Source: Fusobacteriota bacterium
Lineage (GTDB): Bacteria; Fusobacteriota; Fusobacteriia; Fusobacteriales; JAAYPW01
Direction of reading: 5' to 3'
Length of the DNA: 45,872 bases
NCBI GenBank assembly: GCA_012519615.1
Contig: JAAYPW010000081.1
Span: 1 to 45,872, forward strand
Positions 20,643 to 29,469 of this stretch are shown here, piece by piece (the first letter of the stretch is position 1; every line of letters starts with the position of its first letter). A model generated the notes under the pieces. That model saw only the letters and a list, made by a program, of their open reading frames with translations, did no database searches and was not told the DNA's origin. A program made the position numbers and the translations under genes.

Positions 20643-21951
20643 TGAGATTTCGTATGTTTTTTCTCTAAAATTAAATACAAAACTTATGGAAGAAGTACTA
20701 TACAGTTTAAATGAAAAAATATTCGTCGTATCTGAAGAAAACATAATATTTTTTTCTAATGAGAATAGTGCAATTTATAAATATATAGATGAAAAAACAG
20801 AAAATGAGATAAATAATTTATATGAAACTAAACAATTTTCTAATCAAAAATTAACTAAATATGAATATAATTTTAGTGAAGATAATATAAATATTAACGG
20901 AAAAAAATATAAGCAGATAAAAAAAGATATAGAATACGGTTGGAAAACATATATTTATTATGATATAGAAGAATTAAGTTCTTTGAAAAACACTGAATAT
21001 CTATCAATTTTATCAAAAAATATGGTAAATATATTTTTATTTTTTATATTTTTAACAATGTTTATTTTCTATAAAATTTTATTGAAAAAAGATGGCGAAA
21101 AAAATGAACTATTACAAATTATAGATAAATCACCAATAAGTATGATAATTGTAAATGATATTGGGATAATTACATATGCAAATGAGAAAATATATGATTT
21201 AACAGGATATGAAAAATATGAGATAATTGGTAAAAATGTCAATATCTTTAATAGTGAATATCAAACAGATAAAATTGATAATAAATTATGGAATAAAATA
21301 AAAAATGGAGAAATTTGGTCAGGTAAATTGTTTAATAAGCGTAAAAATGGGACAATATATTTGGAAAAAATGACAATAGTTCCTATAAATACAGGTAACG
21401 GATTTGATAAGTTTCTTGCTATAAAGGAAGACTCAACTGAAAATCAAAGCTATATAACTACAATATCTAATTGTGCAAAAACAGATAAATTTACTGGAAT
21501 ATATCATCGTAGTTCAGGTTTTATTTTTTTAGAAAAATTAATAAATCAAAGCAAAATTAGTCAAAATAAATTTACATTATGTTTTATCGGAATTGATGAT
21601 ATTAAATATGCTAATAAAGCATATGGATATAAATTTGGAGATAATATAATTAAAGAATTTGTTAAGGTGGTAAAAGAGAACTTAAATGATGATAATATAT
21701 TTTTTAGAGCTAGTGGAGATGAATTTATAATACTATTTCCTAGAAGAGAAAAAAGCGATGTAATAGGAAACTTAAATTCTATATTGACTAAATATTCTGA
21801 AATAATTACGGACAAAGGTCATCCATATATATATTCAGCAACTTATGGATGTTCCGAATATGATTCTGCGAGAGATATAAATTCAGATATTTTAGTGCAG
21901 GAAGCTAGTAAAGAGATGTATGATAAAAAAGAATATAATAAAAATAATTAA
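20602..21951 (+). CDS. C-terminal fragment (end of Cache, TM, PAS, GGDEF) of the same gene
   Basis: PAS IIDKSPISMIIVNDIGIITYANEKIYDLTGYEKYEIIGKNV; degenerate GGDEF FFRASGDEFIILFPR. No plausible start/SD of its own. Confidence 0.85.
   Translation: MNEVYIGMPFYIDNEISYVFSLKLNTKLMEEVLYSLNEKIFVVSEENIIFFSNENSAIYKYIDEKTENEINNLYETKQFSNQKLTKYEYNFSEDNININGKKYKQIKKDIEYGWKTYIYYDIEELSSLKNTEYLSILSKNMVNIFLFFIFLTMFIFYKILLKKDGEKNELLQIIDKSPISMIIVNDIGIITYANEKIYDLTGYEKYEIIGKNVNIFNSEYQTDKIDNKLWNKIKNGEIWSGKLFNKRKNGTIYLEKMTIVPINTGNGFDKFLAIKEDSTENQSYITTISNCAKTDKFTGIYHRSSGFIFLEKLINQSKISQNKFTLCFIGIDDIKYANKAYGYKFGDNIIKEFVKVVKENLNDDNIFFRASGDEFIILFPRREKSDVIGNLNSILTKYSEIITDKGHPYIYSATYGCSEYDSARDINSDILVQEASKEMYDKKEYNKNN
20612..20619 (+). 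repeat. (TA)4 dinucleotide tract at the frameshift point
   Basis: GG TATATATA GGT; one additional TA unit would join ...NERGIY to IGMPFY... in one frame. Confidence 0.75.
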
Positions 21952-21953
21952 AT

Positions 21954-21991
21954 AAAAAAAACGATAGATATTAATTCTATCGTTTTTTTTT
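21954..21991 (+). terminator. Rho-independent terminator after the GGDEF gene
   Basis: AAAAAAACGATAGA tattaat TCTATCGTTTTTTTTT. Confidence 0.9.
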
Positions 21992-22139
21992 AGTATAAAT
22001 GAAAATATAGACTAGTACTAGAGTATCGTGTCATAGCACACTAGCAGTTAAATTATGAATTTTCATAATTTATACTTAAAAGATATAACTTTTTTAGTAT
22101 AAATCATAAAAAAATTTATAAATTTACTATATGAAGAGT

Positions 22140-22375
22140 TTCTTTGCGTCACAAAAATATTTATATGAGTTTTATTATAGGTATTATTGCCATTTATTTT
22201 AATATATTGTAAAAAAAGTGTTTTAATTTTGAATTTAGTTTTAATTCTATATAAATTATGATACTTACAAAGAGTTTAGCTACATTATTATTGCTTCACA
22301 AATTTTATATATTTACATTTGATTTTGTAAATATTATATTAGAAAAATATACCTCCCTATTTTAGCATCTATATA
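22140..22375 (-). repeat. Copy 2 of the dispersed intergenic repeat (reverse orientation; limits approximate)
   Basis: Reverse complement reads CTAAAATAGGGAGGTATATTTTTCTAATATAATATTTACAAAATCAAATGTAAATATATAAAATTT..., similar to copies 1 and 3. Confidence 0.65.
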
Positions 22376-22388
22376 GTATATTAATAGT

Positions 22389-22421
22389 AAGATTAAATTA
22401 AGATTAAATTAAGATTAAATT
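22389..22421 (+). repeat. Three tandem 11-bp direct repeats AAGATTAAATT
   Basis: AAGATTAAATT x3, ending 11 nt before the -35 of the fprA promoter. Confidence 0.85.
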
Positions 22422-22432
22422 TATATCAATTA

Positions 22433-22461
22433 TTGAAAAAAAAAATAACATATGCTATACT
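22433..22461 (+). promoter_or_regulatory. Promoter of fprA
   Basis: TTGAAA (22433-22438), 17 nt, TATACT (22456-22461). Confidence 0.6.
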
Positions 22462-22495
22462 ATATACAATTAAATAAATTTTAAGGAGGAAAAAA

Positions 22496-23698
22496 ATGAA
22501 TTGTGCAGTAAAAATTATTGACGAAATATATTGGTTAGGGACAAATGATAGAGAAACTCATCTATTTGAAAATGTATGGCCTTTAGAGAATGGTGTTTCA
22601 TATAATTCTTATATAATCATTGATGAAAAAATAGTACTTGTAGATACAGTTAAAGATACAAAAATGGAGGAATATCTATTTAAAATTAAAAACTTAATTG
22701 GAGATAGAGAGATAGACTATTTAGTAATTAATCATATGGAACCAGATCATTCAGGATGCATAACTGCAATTAGTAAAGAATATCCTAATATTAAAATTGT
22801 AGGAAATTCAAAAACATTTGATTTTTTAAAAGAATTTTACGGTGAATTTCCAAATTTAGTAGAAGTTAAAGACTTAGACGAGTTAAATATTGGTAGTAGA
22901 ACTTTACAGTTTTATTTTACACCAATGGTACACTGGCCAGAAACAATGATGACTTATGATAAAAAAACAAAACTGCTATTTACTGGTGATGCATTTGGAA
23001 CATTTGGTACTTTAGATGGTGGTATATTCGATGATGAGGTTAATCTAGATTTTTATGAATCAGAAATGAGAAGATACTATTCAAATATAGTTGGAAAATT
23101 TGGGATGATGGTACAACGTGCAATTAAAAAAGTATCTAGTTTAGATATAAAAATATTAGCTTCAACACATGGACCAATATGGAGAACTAATCTAAACTAT
23201 GTATTAAGTAGATATGATATGTGGAGTAAATACGAACCAGAAGATAAAGATGGTATTGTGATTATATACGGTTCAATGTATGGAAATACTAAAAAAATGG
23301 CAGATGCAATTGCAAGAAGTATTGCAGAAGAGGGATTAAAAAATGTAAAAGTATATGATTCCTCTAAGACACACCTTTCTTATTTAATTAATGAAATTTT
23401 TAGATGTAAAGGAGTTATACTAGGAAGTTGTGCTTATAATGCTGCTATGTATCATCCCATGGAAATATTAACTACAAAATTAATACATACTGGTGTAAAA
23501 GATAGATTATTCGCAGCATTTGGTACATATGCGTGGAGTGGTGGTGGTGTAAGCAACTTAAATAAATTTGCTGAAGCGATTAAATGGGAAGTTGTATCAG
23601 AATCAGTAGAAGCAAAATGTAGTCCAAAAGCTGATGATATTGCAAAATGTGTACAAATAGGTAAAGATATGGCTAATAAAATAAAAGCAGGTTTATAA
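22496..23698 (+). CDS. fprA: Flavodiiron protein (FprA family; beta-lactamase-like plus flavodoxin)
   Basis: INHMEPDHSG, HWPETMMTYD, TGDAFGTFG, STHGPIWR, flavodoxin IIYGSMYGNTKKMADAIA. Confidence 0.95.
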   Translation: MNCAVKIIDEIYWLGTNDRETHLFENVWPLENGVSYNSYIIIDEKIVLVDTVKDTKMEEYLFKIKNLIGDREIDYLVINHMEPDHSGCITAISKEYPNIKIVGNSKTFDFLKEFYGEFPNLVEVKDLDELNIGSRTLQFYFTPMVHWPETMMTYDKKTKLLFTGDAFGTFGTLDGGIFDDEVNLDFYESEMRRYYSNIVGKFGMMVQRAIKKVSSLDIKILASTHGPIWRTNLNYVLSRYDMWSKYEPEDKDGIVIIYGSMYGNTKKMADAIARSIAEEGLKNVKVYDSSKTHLSYLINEIFRCKGVILGSCAYNAAMYHPMEILTTKLIHTGVKDRLFAAFGTYAWSGGGVSNLNKFAEAIKWEVVSESVEAKCSPKADDIAKCVQIGKDMANKIKAGL

Positions 23699-23699
23699 A

Positions 23700-24458
23700 A
23701 TGAAATTAATATCTTGGAATGTAAATGGGATAAGAGCAGTTTATCAAAAAGGATTTATAGAATGGGTACTAAAGGAAAATCCCGATATTTTATGTATTCA
23801 AGAAACAAAGGCACAAGAAGAACAATTGGATGATAATTTAAAAAATATTTTAGGATATAAAAGTTATTTTTCAAGTGCAAAAAAGAAGGGATATAGTGGT
23901 GTAGCAATTTATACGAAAGATCTACCATTAAATGTAAAAACTAGTAATATAGAAAACATTGATAATGAAGGTAGAATTTTAATAGCAGAATATAAAGATT
24001 TTATTTTAATAAATTGTTATTTCCCAAATAGTCAAGAAGCAGGAAAAAGATTAGAATATAAATTAGAATTTTGTAATAATATTATTAAAATCTCTAATAA
24101 ATATGTTAGTGATGGGAAAAAAGTGATTATTACTGGTGATTATAATATTGCACATAACGAGATAGACTTAACTAACCCTAAATCTAATGAAAAAAATCCT
24201 GGATTCTTAAAAGAAGAGCGAGATTGGATGAGTTATTTTTTAAATGAGGGATATATTGATACATATAGATATTTTTATCCAGATACAGTTAAATATAGCT
24301 GGTGGAGCTATAGACTTAAAGCAAGAGAAAGAAATGTTGGATGGAGAATAGATTATTTTTGTGTTTCTAAAAATATGATAAAAGATCTCGTAAGTGCTAA
24401 TATAGATAATGATACTTTTGGATCGGATCATTGCCCTGTTGCCATAAATATAAAATAA
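23700..24458 (+). CDS. xth: Exodeoxyribonuclease III / AP endonuclease
   Basis: MKLISWNVNGIRAV, DILCIQETKAQ, NCYFPNSQ, TGDYNIAHNEIDL, RIDYFCVS, GSDHCPV. Confidence 0.94.
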   Translation: MKLISWNVNGIRAVYQKGFIEWVLKENPDILCIQETKAQEEQLDDNLKNILGYKSYFSSAKKKGYSGVAIYTKDLPLNVKTSNIENIDNEGRILIAEYKDFILINCYFPNSQEAGKRLEYKLEFCNNIIKISNKYVSDGKKVIITGDYNIAHNEIDLTNPKSNEKNPGFLKEERDWMSYFLNEGYIDTYRYFYPDTVKYSWWSYRLKARERNVGWRIDYFCVSKNMIKDLVSANIDNDTFGSDHCPVAINIK

Positions 24459-24473
24459 AAAGGAGTGGTTTTT

Positions 24474-25259
24474 ATGAAAAAATTAGTAATTTTATTTTTA
24501 TTGATTAGTATAGTAACAATAGGTTATGGAAAAAATATTTTTGAATATACTGATATAATTGGTGATGATAATGGTGCAGGAAATATTACATATCCTACAG
24601 ATGAAGTTTTTGTTAAAGGTGCATTTGATATACAAAAATTTAAAATATATGAAGATGGGGATGAATATTCCTTTGAATTTGAAGTTGGCACAAATTTTAA
24701 AAACGAATGGAAAAATAAAAATGGTTGGGATGTACAGATGTTTGATGTTTATATTAATTTAGGAAAAGGTAAAAATAAAATGGCCCTTGCTGGTAGAAAC
24801 ACTAAATTACATGAGGGATGGGATATTGCTCTAATTGTAGCACCTGAAGAGAATAAAAAGTTTTTAGAACGAGAAATAATTCCTAAAAATGATTTCGTTG
24901 CTGATGATGTAACAGAAGGTGAAGATTTAATTAATGATATAAAACTTCCAACATCGATTTTTATTGATAGCAATAAATTAACCGCGAAAATAAAAAAAAC
25001 AGAGTTTGCTAATCTAAATAATATAAAATTTATACAAGTATTTGTAACAGGAGCGGAAGGATTTCCAAGTAGTGAAGAAAGCTATATTAGAAATGTAAAT
25101 GAATTTCCAACAAAATGGAGATTTGGTGGTGGCAGCGATTATTTTGGTGATTCAAATGTTATTGATATATTAGGAGATAATAAAAATCTTGATAAGTTTG
25201 TTTCTACAGAAGATGAGACTATTTATCCTGTGGTAAACATGATAAAAGTAGGCAAATAA
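24474..25259 (+). CDS. Secreted glucodextranase-C-terminal-domain-like protein
   Basis: Signal peptide MKKLVILFLLISIVTIGYG; DIIGDDNGAGNITYPTDEVFVKGAFDIQKFKIYEDGDEYSFEFEV...WDVQMFDVYINLG. SD GGAG precedes ATG 24474. Confidence 0.65.
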   Translation: MKKLVILFLLISIVTIGYGKNIFEYTDIIGDDNGAGNITYPTDEVFVKGAFDIQKFKIYEDGDEYSFEFEVGTNFKNEWKNKNGWDVQMFDVYINLGKGKNKMALAGRNTKLHEGWDIALIVAPEENKKFLEREIIPKNDFVADDVTEGEDLINDIKLPTSIFIDSNKLTAKIKKTEFANLNNIKFIQVFVTGAEGFPSSEESYIRNVNEFPTKWRFGGGSDYFGDSNVIDILGDNKNLDKFVSTEDETIYPVVNMIKVGK

Positions 25260-25261
25260 AA

Positions 25262-25507
25262 TTGAAATTATCACTTGAAAATAGAGTTGCAATGATGAAA
25301 AACGAGCAAGAGAAGTTAAAAATTTCCTATGAATTAATCATGAAAAAGGAAGATAGTATAGCAACTAGAGCAGAATTAGAGATATATAAATATAAGATAA
25401 AAGAATTAGAAGATGGGATAAATTTAATAGAAAATTATCTTAAGAAAATAGATTTTAGGAAAATGGTGAATATAGATGAAGATAACATCAGGGATAGTAA
25501 AGAATAG
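25262..25507 (+). CDS. Small coiled-coil protein, function unknown
   Basis: 81 aa, Lys/Glu-rich helical; TTG start; overlaps the start of rsmD. Confidence 0.55.
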   Translation: MKLSLENRVAMMKNEQEKLKISYELIMKKEDSIATRAELEIYKYKIKELEDGINLIENYLKKIDFRKMVNIDEDNIRDSKE

Positions 25508-26030
25508 AAAAATTAAAAGTCAAAATAGTGTAAAAGTAAGACCTACATTGTCAAGAGTTAAAGAATCTTTATTTGATATAATGAATCCTTATATTGAAAA
25601 TAGTGTTTTTTTGGACTTATATAGTGGTACAGGAAGTATTGCACTAGAAGCTCTTAGTAGAGGTGCAAAACGAGCTATAATGATAGAGCAAAATGTAGAT
25701 GCAATTAAAATAATTATAGAAAATGTTAATAATATGGGTTTTGAGGATGTTTGTCGTGCTTATAAAAATGATGTACTTAGAGCAATTGAAATTTTGTCAA
25801 ATAAAAAAGAGATGTTTGATATAATATTTCTAGATCCGCCATATAATGAAGATTTATGTTTAAAAACAGTAGATAAAGTATGTAAATTTGGACTACTTAA
25901 GGATACGGGCCTTATTATAGTGGAGCATCATAAACATGAAAAATTACCTGAAGAGATAGGAAATGTAAAGAGAGTTGACGAAAGAAAATATAGTAATAAA
26001 ACGTTATCTTTCTATTCAAAATCAGAATAA
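25476..26030 (+). CDS. rsmD: 16S rRNA (guanine966-N2)-methyltransferase
   Basis: KITSGIVKNRKIKS, VRPTLSRVKESLFDIM, FLDLYSGTGSIALEALSRGA, IIFLDPPYNED. Confidence 0.92.
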   Translation: MKITSGIVKNRKIKSQNSVKVRPTLSRVKESLFDIMNPYIENSVFLDLYSGTGSIALEALSRGAKRAIMIEQNVDAIKIIIENVNNMGFEDVCRAYKNDVLRAIEILSNKKEMFDIIFLDPPYNEDLCLKTVDKVCKFGLLKDTGLIIVEHHKHEKLPEEIGNVKRVDERKYSNKTLSFYSKSE

Positions 26031-26155
26031 TTATAAATTTTAAGTATAATAGAAATATATTTTGTATATCCAATAATGTAAAACTAGATATAAATATCTA
26101 TATAGTTTGTGTAAAAATGCAAATTAAAAGTTTATATATTTAAAAACTATATTAT

Positions 26156-26190
26156 AAATCCTTCTCCTATATTAAGAGAAGGATTTATTT
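26156..26190 (+). terminator. Terminator after rsmD
   Basis: AAATCCTTCTC (26156-26166) / GAGAAGGATTT (26176-26186) then ATTTATTT. Confidence 0.75.
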
Positions 26191-26224
26191 ATTTACATTA
26201 GAGAAGTTACCATTATTTTTAAAA

Positions 26225-26465
26225 TTAAATCATAATTAATTTTTATTTTCTAGAGAAAACATAACTCTTAAGTTTTATTTTATAAAATTTTCTGTAGATT
26301 TATATTTTACAACATAAAAATTATATGTGTTTACCTTTTTAATTTACTTTAATCAGTGTAAATCTTTGGATAAAATAATATTTTAAATTTGATTTATTTT
26401 TACACGTAATCTTGTATATATAATATTAGAAAAAGTGTACATCCCTATTTTAGTATTTATATTTA
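26225..26465 (-). repeat. Copy 3 of the dispersed intergenic repeat (reverse orientation; limits approximate)
   Basis: Reverse complement CTAAAATAGGGATGTACACTTTTTCTAATATTATATATACAAGAT...TAAACACATATAATTTTTATGTTGTAAAATAT, similar to copies 1 and 2. Confidence 0.55.
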
Positions 26466-26580
26466 CCATTTATAAATTAGATATAAATACATAGGTTAAT
26501 TATATAAAACCTTAAAGAATAGTAAAATCATTAAAATAATAAATATTATAAAACTTTATGTTTTTTTTATAATAAAATTG

Positions 26581-26609
26581 TTGACAAATAATAGAAATAG
26601 GTATATAGT
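26581..26609 (+). promoter_or_regulatory. Promoter of the DUF134/ORP-like operon
   Basis: Perfect TTGACA (26581-26586), 17 nt, TATAGT (26604-26609). Confidence 0.7.
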
Positions 26610-26612
26610 ATA

Positions 26613-26630
26613 CATGTGCATATGCACATG
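26613..26630 (+). promoter_or_regulatory. 18-bp perfect palindrome, probable operator
   Basis: CATGTGCATATGCACATG, starting 3 bp after the -10 box. Confidence 0.7.
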
Positions 26631-26653
26631 ATTAAACTATGAAAGGGGAAAAT

Positions 26654-26953
26654 ATGAGGTTTTGTAGAAAAAAAAGAAATTGTAGGGAATTAGATAGAAA
26701 TATTATCTATAAACCGGTTGGATACAGAACATGTGAACTAGAAGTAGTTGAAATAGAGCTTGATGAATTTGAAGCGATTAGATTATGTGATATTGAAAAC
26801 AAAAGTCAGATAGAGGCAGGAGAATCAATGCATGTTTCAAGAACAACAATTCAGAGATTATTAGAAAGTGGACGGCGTAAAATTGCACAAGGATTATTAA
26901 ATGCAAATGCAATTAAAATAAAAAAATGTAACGGAGGATTAGAAAATGAGTAA
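26654..26953 (+). CDS. DUF134 family HTH DNA-binding protein
   Basis: MRFCRKKRNCRELDRNIIYKPVGYRTCELEVVEIELDEFEAIRLCDIENKSQIEAGESMHVSRTTIQRLLESGRRKIAQGL. ATG 26654 has SD AAAGGGG; track start 26639 precedes the SD. Confidence 0.88.
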   Translation: MRFCRKKRNCRELDRNIIYKPVGYRTCELEVVEIELDEFEAIRLCDIENKSQIEAGESMHVSRTTIQRLLESGRRKIAQGLLNANAIKIKKCNGGLENE

Positions 26954-28148
26954 TGGTATGAAACAATTAGAACAAAGAGTAAAGGATAATATATCAAAAA
27001 TAAAGCACAAAATTGTAATAATGAGTGGTAAGGGTGGAGTTGGAAAATCAACAATTTCTACAAATATTGCTTATGGACTTGCATTAGAAGGAAAAAAAGT
27101 TGGACTTCTAGATGTAGATTTACATGGACCGAACATACCTATTATGATGGGGCTTGAAGGTCAAAAAATGAGTAGTTTTGATGAACCATTTTTAGCACAT
27201 GAAAATTTAAAAGTTATATCATTAAGCTTTTTTTTGCAAAACTCTGAGGATCCAATTGTTTGGAGAGGACCTGCTAAAATAGGTGCCATAAGACAATTAA
27301 TCGGTGATGTAAAATGGGGAGAATTAGACTATTTAGTTGTGGATTTACCACCAGGAACAGGCGATGAACCTCTTACAATTGCACAAGATTTAGGTAAAAT
27401 CGACGGAAGCGTAATCGTAACAACGCCCCAAGAAGTAGCGTTACTTGATTTAAGAAAATCAATTAAATTTTCAAATTTAGTAAATATGCCAATTATGGGA
27501 ATAGTAGAAAATATGAGTGGTTTTGTTTGTCCTAATTGTAATGAAGTTACTGAAATATTTAAAACAGGTGGTGCAAATAAAATTGCTAAAGAGTATAGAT
27601 TAGATGTTCTTGGAAAAATACCGTTAAATCCAGAAATAATGATAGCTGGTGATACTGGTAAACCATTTATATATTTTAATTCAAGTAGTATCGAGGCAAA
27701 AGAATTACAAAAAATAGTAAATCAAATTATTGAGAAATCTGAAAATAAAGAGAATGAAAAAAATAAAGAAACTAATGAAAAATCAGATATTATAAAAATT
27801 GCATTTCCCACAAATGACAGAGTAACTGTAGAGGACCATTTCGGACATTGTAAAGAATTTGCAATATTCGATGTGAAAAATGGAAATATTTTAGAAAAAA
27901 ACTTTATTACTGCTCCACCACATGAACCAGGACTTTTACCAGTATTTTTAGGTGAAAAAAATGTAAATGTTATAATTACAGGTGGAATGGGTCAAAAAGC
28001 AATTGATTTATTTAAAGAGAGAGATGTTGATGTTATTTTAGGTGCTAGTGGAGATATAGAATCTAATCTTAATGAATATCTAAAAGGGGAACTATATTCT
28101 GGAAATTCTACATGTAATCATGGCGAGGGTGAAGGGTGTAATCACTAA
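26946..28148 (+). CDS. Mrp/NBP35-family P-loop ATPase fused to a NifX/ORP-like cofactor domain with a Cys/His C-terminal tail
   Basis: IVIMSGKGGVGKSTIS, LDVDLHGPNIPIMMG, VDLPPGTGDEPLT, VCPNCNE; C-terminal IAFPTNDRVTVEDHFGHCKEFAIFDVKNG...GGMGQKAIDLF; tail STCNHGEGEGCNH. Confidence 0.9.
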   Translation: MSNGMKQLEQRVKDNISKIKHKIVIMSGKGGVGKSTISTNIAYGLALEGKKVGLLDVDLHGPNIPIMMGLEGQKMSSFDEPFLAHENLKVISLSFFLQNSEDPIVWRGPAKIGAIRQLIGDVKWGELDYLVVDLPPGTGDEPLTIAQDLGKIDGSVIVTTPQEVALLDLRKSIKFSNLVNMPIMGIVENMSGFVCPNCNEVTEIFKTGGANKIAKEYRLDVLGKIPLNPEIMIAGDTGKPFIYFNSSSIEAKELQKIVNQIIEKSENKENEKNKETNEKSDIIKIAFPTNDRVTVEDHFGHCKEFAIFDVKNGNILEKNFITAPPHEPGLLPVFLGEKNVNVIITGGMGQKAIDLFKERDVDVILGASGDIESNLNEYLKGELYSGNSTCNHGEGEGCNH

Positions 28149-28963
28149 TGGAACTTACTGTTTTAATAGAAAATCTTGTTTATAATGAGGGATTAACTAG
28201 TGAACACGGATTATCTTTTTATATTGAAGCAGATAATAAGAAAATCTTATTTGATACAGGTCAAACAGATAAATTTTATGATAATGCATTAAATTTAGGA
28301 ATTGATTTAACAGAAGTTGACTATCTTGTTATAAGCCATGGTCATTATGATCATACAGGTGGAATTGAGATATTTCTTAGAAGAAATCATAAAGCTAAGA
28401 TAATAATAAAAAAAGATGCACTTAATGATAAATATTCTAATAGCACTGGTAAAATAAGATATATAGGTATAAAAAACAAAAATATTTTATTAGAAAACAG
28501 TCACAGAGTAACCTATGTAAATGATATATTTAAGATTGATAATATAAGTTTTATAGGTAAAATAAGGAGAATAAATGAGTTTGAACAAAGTGAAAAAAAG
28601 TTATTCATTCTTAATGAGGACAACTCTTATACTGAGGATATGTTCACAGACGAGCAAGTGATGATTATAGAAAATAATGATAAAATTGCAATTATCACAG
28701 GGTGTGCACATAGTGGGATTATAAATATAATAGATGAAGTAAAGAGCTATTTCCCAAATAAAAAGATAAATTCTATAGTTGGTGGATTTCATTTAAAAGG
28801 GGTAAACAAAGATAGAGTATTAAAAACTATAGGTAGAATTGTAGAAGAAAATATTAATCAAATTGGGATAAATCACTGTAGTGGAATAGAATTTTACTGT
28901 GAACTAAATAATAAATGTAGTGGAGTAGAATATCTATATACAGGGAAAAAAATAATATTTTAA
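28148..28963 (+). CDS. Metallo-beta-lactamase fold hydrolase
   Basis: ISHGHYDHTGGIEIF, TGCAHSGIINI, SIVGGFHL, GINHCSGIEFY. Confidence 0.88.
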   Translation: MELTVLIENLVYNEGLTSEHGLSFYIEADNKKILFDTGQTDKFYDNALNLGIDLTEVDYLVISHGHYDHTGGIEIFLRRNHKAKIIIKKDALNDKYSNSTGKIRYIGIKNKNILLENSHRVTYVNDIFKIDNISFIGKIRRINEFEQSEKKLFILNEDNSYTEDMFTDEQVMIIENNDKIAIITGCAHSGIINIIDEVKSYFPNKKINSIVGGFHLKGVNKDRVLKTIGRIVEENINQIGINHCSGIEFYCELNNKCSGVEYLYTGKKIIF

Positions 28964-28978
28964 AAAGGGGTTGATAAT

Positions 28979-29350
28979 ATGAGAATAGCATTTACAGTTT
29001 TGAATAGTAATGGCAGTGAATTAGATGAAAGATTTGGACGTGCAGAATACTTTGCAATTTATGATACTGATACAAAAGATACAGAGATAATTGACAATGA
29101 TGCAAAAAATGAAAGTGGCGGTGCTGGTGGTAAGGCAGTTAAAATTTTATTTCAAAATAAAGTTCAAGCTGTAGTATCAGGGGAATTTGGTCCAAAAGCT
29201 GTTATAGCATTGAAAGATTTTGAGATAAAAGCTTACAGAAAAGGAAATTCTAAAACAATTTCTGAAGCACTATATAAATTTGGTGAAAATTCATTAGAGG
29301 AGATTGACGAATCAACGGTAAAATCGCATAATGGACTATATAAAGTATAA
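28979..29350 (+). CDS. NifX/NafY (dinitrogenase iron-molybdenum cofactor) family, orange-protein-like
   Basis: MRIAFTVLNSNGSELDERFGRAEYFAIYDTDTKDTEIIDNDAKNESGGAGGKAVKILFQNKVQAVVSGEFGPKAVIAL. Confidence 0.88.
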   Translation: MRIAFTVLNSNGSELDERFGRAEYFAIYDTDTKDTEIIDNDAKNESGGAGGKAVKILFQNKVQAVVSGEFGPKAVIALKDFEIKAYRKGNSKTISEALYKFGENSLEEIDESTVKSHNGLYKV

Positions 29351-29365
29351 TTATTTAAAATGTGT

Positions 29366-29469
29366 ATAGCGATATATTTAATAAAAATACAGTAAAATAC
29401 TTTTAAAAAGATAAAATAAATTTAAAAAAAATGATTAAAAATGGAAATATTTTTTAATTATATCGCTAT
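29366..29469. repeat. 20-bp imperfect inverted repeat with 64-nt spacer
   Basis: ATAGCGATATATTTAATAAA (29366-29385) versus the reverse complement of TTTTTTAATTATATCGCTAT (29450-29469); 18 of 20 match. Confidence 0.6.

Noticed and set aside
24559-24762. 67-aa + strand ORF
   Set aside because: Out-of-frame overlap with the secreted-protein gene and no motif.
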